This document shows positions 1-8,185 of a stretch of DNA of 64,000 bases, in pieces. Source of the stretch: Dactylosporangium siamense. GTDB lineage: Bacteria > Actinomycetota > Actinomycetes > Mycobacteriales > Micromonosporaceae. The notes beneath the pieces are model-generated. The model was not told where the DNA came from, ran no database searches, and was given only the letters and a program-made list of their open reading frames with translations. The stretch spans positions 62,001 through 126,000 of the forward strand of contig NZ_BONQ01000014.1 of the NCBI RefSeq assembly GCF_016862795.1. The letters are read 5' to 3'. The position numbers and the translations under genes were made by a program. Position 1 is the first letter of the stretch, and each line of letters begins with the position of its first letter.

Positions 1-362
1 CGGCTGGTGAAGTGGGCCTCGATGCCGGCGAGGTAGGTGGGTGCCGCGGCGCGCAGCCTGGCCCGGCCGGCGGTGGTGATCCTGGCGAACGCGGACCGCC
101 CGTCCGCCGGGTTGGCCACCCGCTCGACCAGGCCGGCCCGGGTGAGCTCGTCGACGACGCGGCTGGACCGGCTGCGGCTGACCACCGCCTTCGCGCCCAG
201 CTCCCCCATCGTGAGCTGCCGCTCCGGCGCGGCGTTGAGCTCGAGCAGCACGTCATACCAGGTCAGTGGCAGGCCGTGGGCGGCCTGCAGCTCCTGGTCC
301 AGCACCGGGACCAGCGCGGCGTGCACCCGCAGCAGGCCCGCCCAGGCGGCCGTGTTGTCCAT
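1..362 (-). CDS. MarR-family transcriptional regulator (3' end outside window)
   Basis: The minus-strand frame starts with ATG at 362 and runs off the window edge, giving about 120 codons. It reads MDNTAAWAGLLRVHAALVP, then a winged-helix core (LTWYDVLLELNAAPERQLTMGELG, VSRSRSSRVVDELTRAGLVERVANPADGRS), which is the standard MarR order: dimerisation helix, HTH, and the 'DGRS' wing. MarR proteins usually repress a neighbouring gene and release DNA on binding phenolic or oxidising ligands. The gene is divergent from the flavin reductase at 451, and two near-identical palindromes lie between them, so control of both genes is likely. Family confidence is high; the ligand is unknown. Confidence 0.88.
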   Translation of the reverse strand, partial: MDNTAAWAGLLRVHAALVPVLDQELQAAHGLPLTWYDVLLELNAAPERQLTMGELGAKAVVSRSRSSRVVDELTRAGLVERVANPADGRSAFARITTAGRARLRAAAPTYLAGIEAHFTS

Positions 363-383
363 CGTCACACCGTACCAACTCTT

Positions 384-428
384 GTGCGTGCGCACACAAT
401 TGGCTAACTTAGTGCGTGCGCACACACT
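384..428. promoter_or_regulatory. twin MarR-type operator candidate
   Basis: Two copies of the near-palindromic 14-mer TGCGTGCGCACACA (12 of 14 positions symmetric) lie at 385-398 and 413-426, 28 bp apart, in the gap between the divergent MarR gene and the azoreductase-like gene. The second copy ends 24 bp before the azoreductase start codon. Paired palindromes in a divergent MarR promoter are typical autoregulatory operators. Assignment to this MarR protein is inference. Confidence 0.6.
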
Positions 429-450
429 TTCTTCGTCCCGGAGGTTGGAC

Positions 451-1077
451 ATGACCACGCTGCTGCACATCTCGGCGTCCCCCCGCGGCGCCCGTTCGGA
501 GTCACTCGCGCTCGCCTCGCGTTTTCTGGAGGTGTACAGCGAGCAGAACCCGACGCACGCAACCGCCGAGTGGGATCTGTGGGACGGCACCCTGCCCGCG
601 TTCGGGCCCGCCGCCGCCGGCGCCAAGATGGACGTCTTCGCCGGCGTCGAGCCCACCGGCGCGGGCGCCGCCGCGTGGGCCGCCGCCCGCGCCGCGTTCG
701 ACCGCCTCGCCGCCGCGGACAAGGTGCTCTTCTCGGTGCCGATGTGGAACGCCGGCGTCCCCTACATCCTCAAGCAGTTCATCGACGTGGTGAGCCAGCC
801 CGGCCTGGTCTTCGGCTTCGACCCGGCGGCCGGCTACAGCGGCCTGCTCACCGGCCGCAAGGCCGCGGTCATCTACACCAGCGCCGTCTACGGCGAGGGC
901 CGCGGCCCCGCCTTCGGCGCCGACTTCCAGCGGCCGTACTTCGACGACTGGCTGCGCTGGGCCGGCATCACCGACATCACCACCGTCGAGTTCCGCCCGA
1001 ACCTCGCCACCCCCGACGCCGACGCCGGCCGCGTCCTCGCCACCGCCGACGCCATCGAGGCCGCGAAGCGCTTCTGA
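451..1077 (+). CDS. FMN-dependent NADH-azoreductase / quinone reductase family
   Basis: This 208-aa protein begins MTTLLHISASPRGARSES, the flavodoxin-like phosphate-binding loop of AzoR proteins. It has the family block VPMWNAGVPYILKQFIDVV around residues 95-115 and ends near the usual AzoR length (about 200 aa). AzoR enzymes bind FMN and use NAD(P)H for two-electron reduction of quinones and azo compounds in the cytoplasm. The ATG at 451 is preceded by GGAGG at 440-444; a longer frame upstream would run through the MarR operators and is rejected. With the divergent MarR gene it looks like an inducible electrophile or quinone detoxification unit. Confidence 0.9.
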   Translation: MTTLLHISASPRGARSESLALASRFLEVYSEQNPTHATAEWDLWDGTLPAFGPAAAGAKMDVFAGVEPTGAGAAAWAAARAAFDRLAAADKVLFSVPMWNAGVPYILKQFIDVVSQPGLVFGFDPAAGYSGLLTGRKAAVIYTSAVYGEGRGPAFGADFQRPYFDDWLRWAGITDITTVEFRPNLATPDADAGRVLATADAIEAAKRF

Positions 1078-1152
1078 GGTATGCCTGGCACTACCACGAG
1101 TCTCGGTCCAGCGTCCTGGTCCGGCCCATCCGGCCACGGCTAGCTTGGGCGC

Positions 1153-2445
1153 ATGACCCCAGGCACCACCTTGCTGCGGGCGGTGCTGCGTCCCCGGTTC
1201 CTCGCTTCGGCGTGGCCGTGGCGCGGCATCGCCTACGCCGCGTCCACGGCGGCGGCCTCCGGCGTGCTGTGGCTGCTGCTGTCCGGCCCGGCGGCGCCGC
1301 TCGTCCTCGCCGTCGAGGTGCTGCGCCCACCGCGGGCGGCCCATCATCTGCTGCTCGCCGCCGTGCTCGGCCTGGTCGGGGTGGGCCTGCTCGCGCTCGT
1401 GGGGCCGGGGCTGGCCCTCGCCGTCGCCCGCGTGGAGCGGTGGCGGCTCCGGCTGGCCGGCGACGGCCCGGCGCCCTTCCGGCACACGGGCGCCCTGGGC
1501 ACCGACCCGGCCACCTGGCGTACGGGCACCCTGTACACCGACCCGGCCACCTGGCGTGCGGTGGCGTACCTGCTGCTGCTCGCCGTCGTCGCACCGGTCT
1601 GGGGCGCGGTGCTCGCCCTGATCGCCCTGCTCGTGGTGTCCACACCGCTGTCGGTGCACCACCACGTGGTCAACCTGCACTCGCCCGGGACCGCGGTCGG
1701 CCGCACCCTGCTCGGGCTGGCGCTGATCCCCGTCCTGTTGTACCTGGCCGCTGCCTTCGGCGGTGCGCACGCCGCCCTCGCCCGGCTGCTGCTGTGTGCC
1801 GAACCCGACCCGGCCGCCGCCGAACTGGTCGAGGTGGCCAGATCCCGGGCCCGGCTCGCCGACGCGTTCGACGCCGAGCGCCGCCGCATCGAGCGCGACC
1901 TGCACGACGTCGCCCAGCAGCGCCTCGTCAGCCTCACCATGCAGCTCGGCCTCGCCAAGCTCGACCTGCCACCCGACTCCCCAGCGGCGGCGGCCGTGGC
2001 CTCGGCACACGAGCAGGCGAAGGTCCTCATGGTCGAGCTGCGCGACCTGGTCCGCGGCATCAGTCCACGGACGCTGCGCGAGCTCGGCCTGCGGGCCGCG
2101 GTCGAGGAGCTCGCCGCCGGCAGCCCGCTACGGGTCCGCGTCGACGCCGACGCGGGCCGGTTCACCCCCACCGTGGAGACGGTCGCCTTCGCCGCCGTGT
2201 CCGAGGCGCTCGCCAACGCCGTGAAGCACGCCACCGCCACCGAGGCCGTCGTCAGCGCCCGGCGGTCCGGCGGCAGGCTGACGGTCCAGGTCCGCGACGA
2301 CGGGTGCGGCGGCGCCGACCCGGCACGGGGAACGGGCATCACCGGCCTCGCCGACCGGGCCGCGGCGGCCGGCGGCCGGCTGCTCATGTCGAGCCCGGCC
2401 GGCGGTCCGACGATCCTGCGGGTGGAGCTGCCGTGCGCGTCGTGA
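1153..2445 (+). CDS. NarL-type sensor histidine kinase
   Basis: This 430-aa protein has hydrophobic segments at roughly residues 25-55, 62-95, 137-165 and 185-210. A HisKA_3 dimerisation box follows (ERDLHDVAQQRLVSL, phospho-acceptor His near 251), and an HATPase_c domain closes it (N box SEALANAVKHA, G box DDGCGGADPARGTGITGLADR). It should autophosphorylate and pass phosphate to the response regulator whose start overlaps its end by 13 bp. Residues 117-134 contain an internal 12-residue tandem duplication (TDPATWR repeated) in the first cytoplasmic or loop region. The stimulus is not predictable. The membrane sensor part resembles the actinobacterial 'sensor domain' kinases. Confidence 0.9.
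   Translation: MTPGTTLLRAVLRPRFLASAWPWRGIAYAASTAAASGVLWLLLSGPAAPLVLAVEVLRPPRAAHHLLLAAVLGLVGVGLLALVGPGLALAVARVERWRLRLAGDGPAPFRHTGALGTDPATWRTGTLYTDPATWRAVAYLLLLAVVAPVWGAVLALIALLVVSTPLSVHHHVVNLHSPGTAVGRTLLGLALIPVLLYLAAAFGGAHAALARLLLCAEPDPAAAELVEVARSRARLADAFDAERRRIERDLHDVAQQRLVSLTMQLGLAKLDLPPDSPAAAAVASAHEQAKVLMVELRDLVRGISPRTLRELGLRAAVEELAAGSPLRVRVDADAGRFTPTVETVAFAAVSEALANAVKHATATEAVVSARRSGGRLTVQVRDDGCGGADPARGTGITGLADRAAAAGGRLLMSSPAGGPTILRVELPCAS
1501..1557 (+). repeat. 36-bp-period direct repeat inside the histidine kinase gene
   Basis: A 21-bp segment starting ACCGACCCGGCCACC occurs identically at 1501-1521 and 1537-1557, so the protein carries TDPATWR twice, 12 residues apart. The 36-bp period keeps frame. 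It looks like a recent in-frame duplication in a hydrophilic linker between membrane segments. Confidence 0.85.
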
Positions 2446-3080
2446 TCGCGGAGGACTCCGTCCTGCTCCGCGAGGGCCTCGCCGGCCTGCTGACCCGCTT
2501 CGGCTTCGAGGTCGTCGCCGCCGTCGGTGACGCCGCCGCCCTCGTCGCCGCCGTCCGCGAGCACCGCCCGGACCTGACCGTCACCGACGTGCGCATGCCG
2601 CCCGGCTTCACCGACGAGGGCCTCCGGGCCGCGGTGGCGCTGCGCGCGGCCGACCCGGATCTCGCCGTGGTGGCGCTCAGCCAGTACGTGCAGCACAGCT
2701 ACGCCGGTGAGCTGCTCGCCTCGGGTCAGGGCCGCGCCATCGGCTACCTCCTGAAGGACCACATCGCCGACGTCGCGGAATTCGTCGACAAGCTGCGCCG
2801 GGTCGCCGAGGGCGGCACCGTCGTCGACCCGGAGGTGGTCCGCCAGCTGATGCAGCGCGGCCGCGACCCGCTCGGCCGGCTCTCCGCCCGCGAACGCGAG
2901 GTCCTCGCGCTGATCGCCGAAGGCCACTCGAACGCGGCGATCGCCCGCATCCTCATCCTGACCGAGGCCGGTGTGGGCAAACACATCGGCAGCGTCCTCA
3001 CCAAACTGCACCTGCCCGTCAGTGACGACACGAACCGGCGCGTCCTGGCCGTGCTCACGTACCTGCGCGGACAGCAGTGA
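2433..3080 (+). CDS. LuxR/NarL-family response regulator
   Basis: This 215-aa protein starts GTG at 2433 inside the kinase gene (VRVVIAEDSVLLREGL). The receiver domain carries acidic residues ED at 7-8, phospho-acceptor Asp at about 52 (TVTDVRMPP) and Lys in the YLLKD motif. The C-terminal HTH is LSAREREVLALIAEGHSN followed by VGKHIGSVLTKL. It is translationally coupled to the kinase by a 13-bp overlap, forming a standard two-component pair. Targets are unknown; the membrane protein immediately downstream is a candidate. Confidence 0.93.
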   Translation: MRVVIAEDSVLLREGLAGLLTRFGFEVVAAVGDAAALVAAVREHRPDLTVTDVRMPPGFTDEGLRAAVALRAADPDLAVVALSQYVQHSYAGELLASGQGRAIGYLLKDHIADVAEFVDKLRRVAEGGTVVDPEVVRQLMQRGRDPLGRLSAREREVLALIAEGHSNAAIARILILTEAGVGKHIGSVLTKLHLPVSDDTNRRVLAVLTYLRGQQ

Positions 3081-3091
3081 AAAGGAGTCCT

Positions 3092-3856
3092 GTGCACAGA
3101 CGCTCAGCCACACTCGCCGGGTGCGCCGTCGCACTCGTCGTGGCCTTCGTCGTCGCCCCGCCCGCCCTCGCCGGTGTGGGCTCGGACGGGTTCACCGACG
3201 AGCGTGACCTCATCGGCGCCCTCCATGCGGCGTTCACCGGATACTGGCGCACCGGCGGGCCGGGCTTCACCCCCGACCTGGAGCGGGTCGTCGACTACTG
3301 GTTCCGCTACCACGTGGCCAAGGCGGCGATCGCCGCGCTGCTGCTGGCCGTCCTCGTCGCGCTCGGCGCCAGGCTGTGGCAGGCGTACCGCACCTCCGGC
3401 GGCGCCGCCGTCGCGACCGCCGGAGCCGCCGTCACGGTGCTCGCGCTGTCCTCGCTGACCGTGGTGATGGCCAACGTCCAGGGCGCGGCCGCGCCGTTCG
3501 CCTCCCTGCTGCCGATGCTGCTCGAGGGGCCGGTGGACTGGCCGGCGGACCAGATCCGGCAGCAGCTCGCCGGCGACCCGCACTCACCCGCCCTCACCGT
3601 GATCATCGACGACTACGCGTGGTACCACACGGTGATGGCGGTCGTCGCCACCGTCGTGGCGCTCGCCCTCGCCGCCCTGAGCGTCGCGTCGTGGCGGAGG
3701 TTCGTCAGGGCCCGCGACCGGCGCGTGGCGCGGGCGGCGTTCGGGGTGCTCCTGGTGCTGTCCACCCTCGCGGTGGCCGTCGTCGCGGTGGCCAACACCA
3801 CGGTCTCGGCGGACCCCCTGCCCGGCCTCAGAGGGTTCTTCGACGGCGGCTGGTGA
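3092..3856 (+). CDS. membrane protein of unknown function, co-transcribed with a two-component system
   Basis: This is about 254 aa. GTG at 3092 is chosen because AGGAG (3083-3087) lies just upstream; an in-frame GTG at 3077 overlaps the regulator stop and is the alternative. The N-terminus (HRRSATLAGCAVALVVAFVVAPPALAG) is a signal-like helix, followed by about three more membrane segments (AAIAALLLAVLVALGARLW; AVTVLALSSLTVVMANV; VMAVVATVVALALAALSVA; VLLVLSTLAVAVVAVAN). I recognise no domain. The position 11 bp after the response regulator suggests a regulated target or accessory sensor. Confidence 0.75.
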   Translation: MHRRSATLAGCAVALVVAFVVAPPALAGVGSDGFTDERDLIGALHAAFTGYWRTGGPGFTPDLERVVDYWFRYHVAKAAIAALLLAVLVALGARLWQAYRTSGGAAVATAGAAVTVLALSSLTVVMANVQGAAAPFASLLPMLLEGPVDWPADQIRQQLAGDPHSPALTVIIDDYAWYHTVMAVVATVVALALAALSVASWRRFVRARDRRVARAAFGVLLVLSTLAVAVVAVANTTVSADPLPGLRGFFDGGW

Positions 3857-3862
3857 CCGGGT

Positions 3863-3893
3863 GCGGGCCCGTGGCACGTGTCCACGGGCCCGC
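3863..3893. terminator. bidirectional hairpin terminator
   Basis: A perfect 12-bp stem (GCGGGCCCGTGG paired with CCACGGGCCCGC) closes a 7-nt loop. It sits between the convergent membrane protein gene and the secreted dehydrogenase gene, so it can stop transcription from both sides. There is no U-tract, as is common in actinomycetes. Confidence 0.8.
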
Positions 3894-3898
3894 GACGG

Positions 3899-6340
3899 TC
3901 AAGGTGTGAAGCGCAGCCGCACGATGACGTTGTTCAGCACCGTCGGTGTGCCGCCGTTCATGTCGTTGTTCGTCGAGGTGAGCCAGAGCCCACCGTCCGG
4001 GGTCTTGACCACGGTCCGCAGCCGGCCCCAGGAGCCGTTGAAGAACGCCCGGGGCGTGTCGGTGGTGGCCCCGGTGATCTTCATGACCCACAGCCGGGTG
4101 CCACGGACGGCGGCCATGTAGATCCAGTCGTTGACGATCTCGATGCCGCTCGGCGACGCGGACGAGGTGCTCCACTGCCGCACCGGGTTGACGAAGCTCG
4201 GGTTGCTGCAGGTTCCCTCGCAGGTCGGCCACCCGTAGTTGGCGCCCGGGGTGATCAGGTTGAGCTCGTCCCAGGTGTTGTCGCCGAACTCCGAGGACCA
4301 CAGCCGTCCCTGGGAGTCCCAGGCCAGGCCCTGCGGGTTGCGGTGGCCGAGGCTGTAGACCCGGGTGCCGAACGGGTTGCCGGGCGCGGCCGCGCCGGTG
4401 GTGGTGACCCGCAGGATCTTGCCGTTGAGCGAGTTGAGGTTCTGCGCGCGGCTGCTGTCCTGCCCGTCGCCGGTGGTGATGTAGATGTAGCCGTCCGGGC
4501 CGAACTTCACCCGCCCGCCGTTGTGGAACCGGTTCTTGGCGATCCCGGTGACGAGGGCCTCACGCGGCCCGATGGCGCCGTTCTCGAACTTGAAGCGCAC
4601 GAGGCGGTTGTCGGACGCGGCGGTGTGGAAGGCGTACACCCAGTGATCGGTGGCGAAGTTCGGACCGACGGCGAGGCCCAGCAGGCCGCCCTCGCCGGTG
4701 GTGGTGACCGCCTCGGAGATGGTGCCGACCACCGTCTTCTGCCCGGCCAGCGTCACCCGGACGATCTCGAACCGGTCCCGCTCGGCGACCAGGGCGCTGC
4801 CGTCGGGCAGGAAGGCGATCCCCCACGGCAGGTCCAGCGCGGTGTTGACGTTCCGGTCGAAGATCGGGTCGCCGCCGCCGGCCTGGGTCGACGTGGTCAC
4901 CGCGAGGGCCGCGCTCGCCGGTGAGGTGTTGCCGTTGGCGTCGTAGGCCAGCACCGTGTACTGGTACGTGGTCGCGGCGGTCAGACCGGTGTCCGTCGCG
5001 GTCAGGTCCGGCACGTCGGCGATCTGGGTGCCGTTGCGCGACACCCGGTAGCCACGGACCCCGACGTTGTCGGTGGCGGCGTTCCAGGCCAGGGTGACCG
5101 TGTTGGCGGTGATCGCGGTGGTGCGAAGGTTCGCCGGCGTGCCCGGTGGCTGGGTGTCGGTGCCCGGCGGCGTGGTGACCGCCAGGTTGTTGCTGCCCTG
5201 CGACGGGTTGCCCGCCGCGTCGTAGGCCAGCACGCTGAACACGTAGGACGTGTTGGGCTGCAACGACAGCGTGGCGGTGAGGATGTTGCCGCCGACCTCC
5301 GCGACCACGTTGCCGCCGTTGTAGACGACGTAGCGGGACACGCCGACGTTGTCGGTGGCGGCGTTCCAGGCCAGGTCGACGCCCGTGGGCCGGACCGCGC
5401 CGACCACGCGGAGGTTGCTCGGCGCGGTGGGCGGCTGGCTGTCCGACGGCGCGGTGACCCGCAGCCGGTCCAGGTTGGGCCCGCCGTTGACGGTGGTGGC
5501 GGCGGCCCGCACCGTGTTCGTGCCGGCGGCCAGGGTCGCGGTGACCGTCTTCTCGGCCCAGGTCGGCCACGCGCCGGTGCCGGGGAAGGACAGCCCGGGA
5601 GCGGCCGGCGCGCCGTTGACCGTGACGTCCATCGGCCGGTCGACGGTGGTGCCGTTGGCGTAGCGCAACGTCAGCGGATAGCTTCCCGCCGCGGTCACCG
5701 ACACGGTGAACTGGACGTAGGAGCCGGCCACGTTGTCGTAGTTGACGAAACCGGTGCCCGTGTAGCCGGCGTGGTTCGCCTCGACCACGCCCTGCGAGAT
5801 CGTCGCGCTCTCGGCCTGGTAGTCGGTGAACGCGGGCGGCGGCGCGGCGCCCAGGTTCCACTGCTGGCTGCTCACGGCGGCGTTGCAGGCCCAGATGTGC
5901 AGCTTGGCGGCGTCGGCGGTGCTGCCGTCGACCACGTCGACGCACTTGCCGGTGGCCGGGTTGACCAGCGTGCGGGCCGTGGCGTTGTAGGTCCACTGCT
6001 GGTTGGCGTTGCCCGCGGCGCAGTCCCAGATCTGGACCTTGGTGCCGTTGGCGTTGACCCCGCCGGCGACGTCCAGGCACTTGTTGCCCAGCGCGCGGAT
6101 CGTGCCGTCGGTGCCGACGGTCCAGGTCTGCGCCGCGCTGGCGTTGCACGTGTAGATCTGCACCTGGGTGCCGTTGACGGTGCTCGCCGCCGGGACGTCG
6201 ATGCACTTGCCGGACGTGCCGCCGGTGATCGGGCCGACGGTGTCCGCGCTGGCCGGGGCGGCGCCCGCGATCTGGAGGGCGGCAACGCAGGCCGCGGCGG
6301 CGAGGACGGCAAGGGTGCGCCTGATCCATGGGGAGTGCAT
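3899..6340 (-). CDS. secreted modular PQQ-type sugar dehydrogenase with ricin-B lectin, CBM and FN3 domains
   Basis: This 813-aa protein has a clear signal peptide (RRTLAVLAAAACVAALQIAGAAPASA). Domains in order: ricin-B/CBM13 lectin at about 36-165 with repeated QxW motifs (AQTWTV, NQQWTY, SQQWNL); a CBM6/35-like beta-sandwich at about 172-295 (YQAESATISQGVVEANHAGY); two fibronectin III domains at about 303-395 and 400-487; and a C-terminal glucose/sorbosone dehydrogenase-like propeller at about 492-813 (LPWGIAFLPDGSALVAERD, GRVKFGPDGYIYITTGDGQD, GHRNPQGLAWD). Such enzymes oxidise aldoses or polysaccharide ends extracellularly using PQQ. The architecture fits a plant-polysaccharide-targeted oxidoreductase. 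Substrate and cofactor are inferred from family. Confidence 0.88.
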   Translation of the reverse strand: MHSPWIRRTLAVLAAAACVAALQIAGAAPASADTVGPITGGTSGKCIDVPAASTVNGTQVQIYTCNASAAQTWTVGTDGTIRALGNKCLDVAGGVNANGTKVQIWDCAAGNANQQWTYNATARTLVNPATGKCVDVVDGSTADAAKLHIWACNAAVSSQQWNLGAAPPPAFTDYQAESATISQGVVEANHAGYTGTGFVNYDNVAGSYVQFTVSVTAAGSYPLTLRYANGTTVDRPMDVTVNGAPAAPGLSFPGTGAWPTWAEKTVTATLAAGTNTVRAAATTVNGGPNLDRLRVTAPSDSQPPTAPSNLRVVGAVRPTGVDLAWNAATDNVGVSRYVVYNGGNVVAEVGGNILTATLSLQPNTSYVFSVLAYDAAGNPSQGSNNLAVTTPPGTDTQPPGTPANLRTTAITANTVTLAWNAATDNVGVRGYRVSRNGTQIADVPDLTATDTGLTAATTYQYTVLAYDANGNTSPASAALAVTTSTQAGGGDPIFDRNVNTALDLPWGIAFLPDGSALVAERDRFEIVRVTLAGQKTVVGTISEAVTTTGEGGLLGLAVGPNFATDHWVYAFHTAASDNRLVRFKFENGAIGPREALVTGIAKNRFHNGGRVKFGPDGYIYITTGDGQDSSRAQNLNSLNGKILRVTTTGAAAPGNPFGTRVYSLGHRNPQGLAWDSQGRLWSSEFGDNTWDELNLITPGANYGWPTCEGTCSNPSFVNPVRQWSTSSASPSGIEIVNDWIYMAAVRGTRLWVMKITGATTDTPRAFFNGSWGRLRTVVKTPDGGLWLTSTNNDMNGGTPTVLNNVIVRLRFTP

Positions 6341-6661
6341 CGGGTCTCCGTTTCCATGGTTGTTAGTTAGGTTTACTTATAGACGTTGCACAATATGTAC
6401 CGCTGCAGCCCCGGTCAAGTGCACGGCGTCGAATGGCACACGGCAGGCGCGCGTCCTGCCGTGTGCCGGTGCCGCGGCGGCAGGTCAGCCCAGCGAGCGA
6501 CTCGGCCAGCTGGTCAGGAACGGCCCGAGACCGATGGCCCCAGGCCCAGCCCCACTGGGTTATCCGGTGCTCGGACATGATCAGGTGGAGCGCCGGGGGC
6601 CCGTCTGGACCCGACCCAGACCCGGGTCAATAGATGCTCATATGTTTCTGGAACAACCTTG
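6341..6661. other. intergenic region with AT-rich promoter segment and a hairpin
   Basis: This 321-bp gap lies between the secreted dehydrogenase start and the end of the HAD gene. The part next to the dehydrogenase (6360-6400) is unusually AT-rich for this genome and presumably holds its promoter and operator, including TTAGTTAGGTTTACTTAT. I see no convincing gene in it. Short open frames on the plus strand have no ribosome site or recognisable product. Confidence 0.6.
6435..6467. terminator. hairpin terminator downstream of the Thg1-HAD operon
   Basis: A perfect 13-bp stem (GGCACACGGCAGG with CCTGCCGTGTGCC) encloses a 7-nt loop. It is about 195 nt past the HAD stop codon on the minus strand, the only transcript expected to reach it. 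It has no U-tract. Confidence 0.6.
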
Positions 6662-7345
6662 TCAGGTTTGTGCAGGGCGGCCGCCGCGCCGGGGCAGGCC
6701 GGTCAGGACCGCGTCCAGGGGCAGCTCGGCGGCGCTGGTCAGGAGCAGGTCCGCGGCCGTGAAGCGGGCGTGGTCCGCGTGCGGGTTCGGCACCGCCACG
6801 CAGCGCAACCCGGCGGCGTGCGCCGCGGCCACGCCGTGCACGGTGTCCTCGAACGCGACCGCTTCCTGTGCCGGCAGCCCGAGCCGCTCCAGCGCCAGCA
6901 GGTAGACGGCCGGGTCCGGCTTGTGCGCGGCCACCTCCTCGCCGGTGGCCAGCACCTCGAACCGCGCCCGTAAACCGGCCCGGTCCAGCATCGTGCCCAC
7001 GTGGGTGACCGCCGAGCTGCTCGCCACCGCCAGCCGCAGCCCCAGCTCCCCGGCCCGATCCAGCCAGTCGACGACGCCGGGCGCCGGCTCCAGCACCGTG
7101 TTCAACGCCAGCCGGTGCGCCATCCGCAGCGTGTGACTGGATTCGCGGTCGTACGCCGGCCCGACCGCCGCGGCGAGCGCCGCATACCGTGGCTCGTTCG
7201 CATCGCCGCCGTGGTCGGCGAAGAAGCCGGCCGGGTCCAGCTCAAGACCGTGCCGCCGCCACTCCCACTGCCAGCTTTCCAGCAGCGTGGTCTCGGTGTC
7301 CATCAACAGACCGTCGAAGTCGAAGATCAGCGCCTTGATCGTCAC
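6662..7345 (-). CDS. HAD-superfamily phosphatase (beta-phosphoglucomutase / phosphatase subfamily)
   Basis: This 227-aa protein starts with GTG at 7345, overlapping the previous stop by 4 nt (GTGA). Motif I is IFDFDGLLMDTETT with both catalytic Asp. Motif II is LAVASSS. Motif III/IV residues lie in GEEVAAHKPDPAVYLLALERLG and VAFEDTVHGVAAAHAAGLRC. The cap helical domain lies between motifs I and II. Such proteins hydrolyse small phosphomonoesters such as sugar phosphates or nucleotides in the cytosol. Coupling to the Thg1-like gene suggests a joint function, possibly nucleotide or pyrophosphate handling, but this is inference. Confidence 0.92.
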   Translation of the reverse strand: MTIKALIFDFDGLLMDTETTLLESWQWEWRRHGLELDPAGFFADHGGDANEPRYAALAAAVGPAYDRESSHTLRMAHRLALNTVLEPAPGVVDWLDRAGELGLRLAVASSSAVTHVGTMLDRAGLRARFEVLATGEEVAAHKPDPAVYLLALERLGLPAQEAVAFEDTVHGVAAAHAAGLRCVAVPNPHADHARFTAADLLLTSAAELPLDAVLTGLPRRGGRPAQT

Positions 7346-8163
7346 GACGCCAAGTATCCCGCCGCGCACTGCGCTCGCGACCCGGCCGGCCCGAGGGCGG
7401 GCAGCGTGGGGATCGTGGCGGCGAGGAAGCCGTCCGGGTTCGGGGTGAAGTGCGGCGCCGCGCCGACCTCCCACCATGACCGCAGCGCCGTCACGGTCTC
7501 CTCGACACCGCTGCGTTTGTGCACGAACGTCACGGCCCGCTCACCCGACGCCCGCACGACCACCCGGCCGCGCTTGCAGCCGGCGGGGTAGTCGTTCCAG
7601 TTGATGCCCTTCTCGGCGAACAGCAGGTCCTGTGCCTGGCCGGAGTTGACGCCGTGCAGGCGCTGGTGCGGGAACACCGCCCGGGCCGCCATCGAAATGC
7701 TGTTGCGGACCGCGTCCCGTTGCCGCCAGATGAAGTAGTTGGCGACCTCGGTGGGGTCGGCGATCGTGAACACGCGGGCGTCGAACATCGCCGGCGGTCC
7801 CGGTCGCCGCGCGTTGAGGGTCGCGGTCGCCACGGACGCGGCGACGGAGCACCACTTCTGCACCTCGCCGCCGAACCACGGCTGTGTCCCGGGCGCGGCG
7901 AAGTCGACGGCGAGGACCGAGATCTCGTCCGACTGCACGTAGGCGAACACGCTGCCGGCGATCTCCGCGCACAGCGCCTGGGCGACCGCGTCCATGTCCG
8001 CCATGAACGCCGCGTCGAACGGCCTGGCGGCACCACGCAGGTAGGACCCGAACGACCTGCCGTCCACGCGCAGCAGCGTGTGGGTGCGCCTCGGCAGCAC
8101 CGTCCTCGTCACCCGCTCGTAGGCCTTCATCCGGTCGCCGATGCCGTCCCGGTCGCCGCTCAT
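7342..8163 (-). CDS. Thg1-like protein: tRNA(His) guanylyltransferase / 3'-5' tRNA polymerase family
   Basis: This 273-aa protein begins MSGDRDGIGDRMKAYERVTR; the GDRMKAYE block is characteristic of Thg1-like proteins and supports the start at 8163. Catalytic motifs are visible: LLRVDGRSFGSYLRG (metal-binding Asp in RxDGRxF) and SVFAYVQSDEISVL (second Asp/Glu pair), followed by the W/F-rich region. Thg1 enzymes add G-1 to tRNA-His; bacterial Thg1-like proteins instead repair 5'-truncated tRNAs with template-directed 3'-5' synthesis. It is divergent from vanH and lies about 4.6 kb from the amber tRNA described below. A functional link to that tRNA is speculative. Confidence 0.9.
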   Translation of the reverse strand: MSGDRDGIGDRMKAYERVTRTVLPRRTHTLLRVDGRSFGSYLRGAARPFDAAFMADMDAVAQALCAEIAGSVFAYVQSDEISVLAVDFAAPGTQPWFGGEVQKWCSVAASVATATLNARRPGPPAMFDARVFTIADPTEVANYFIWRQRDAVRNSISMAARAVFPHQRLHGVNSGQAQDLLFAEKGINWNDYPAGCKRGRVVVRASGERAVTFVHKRSGVEETVTALRSWWEVGAAPHFTPNPDGFLAATIPTLPALGPAGSRAQCAAGYLAS

Positions 8164-8185
8164 GCGCTGTCACCCCGTCCGTGCG

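Noticed and set aside
6386-6905. Plus-strand frames between the dehydrogenase and HAD genes
   Set aside because: They have no ribosome sites or recognisable products and mostly overlap the HAD gene on the other strand.
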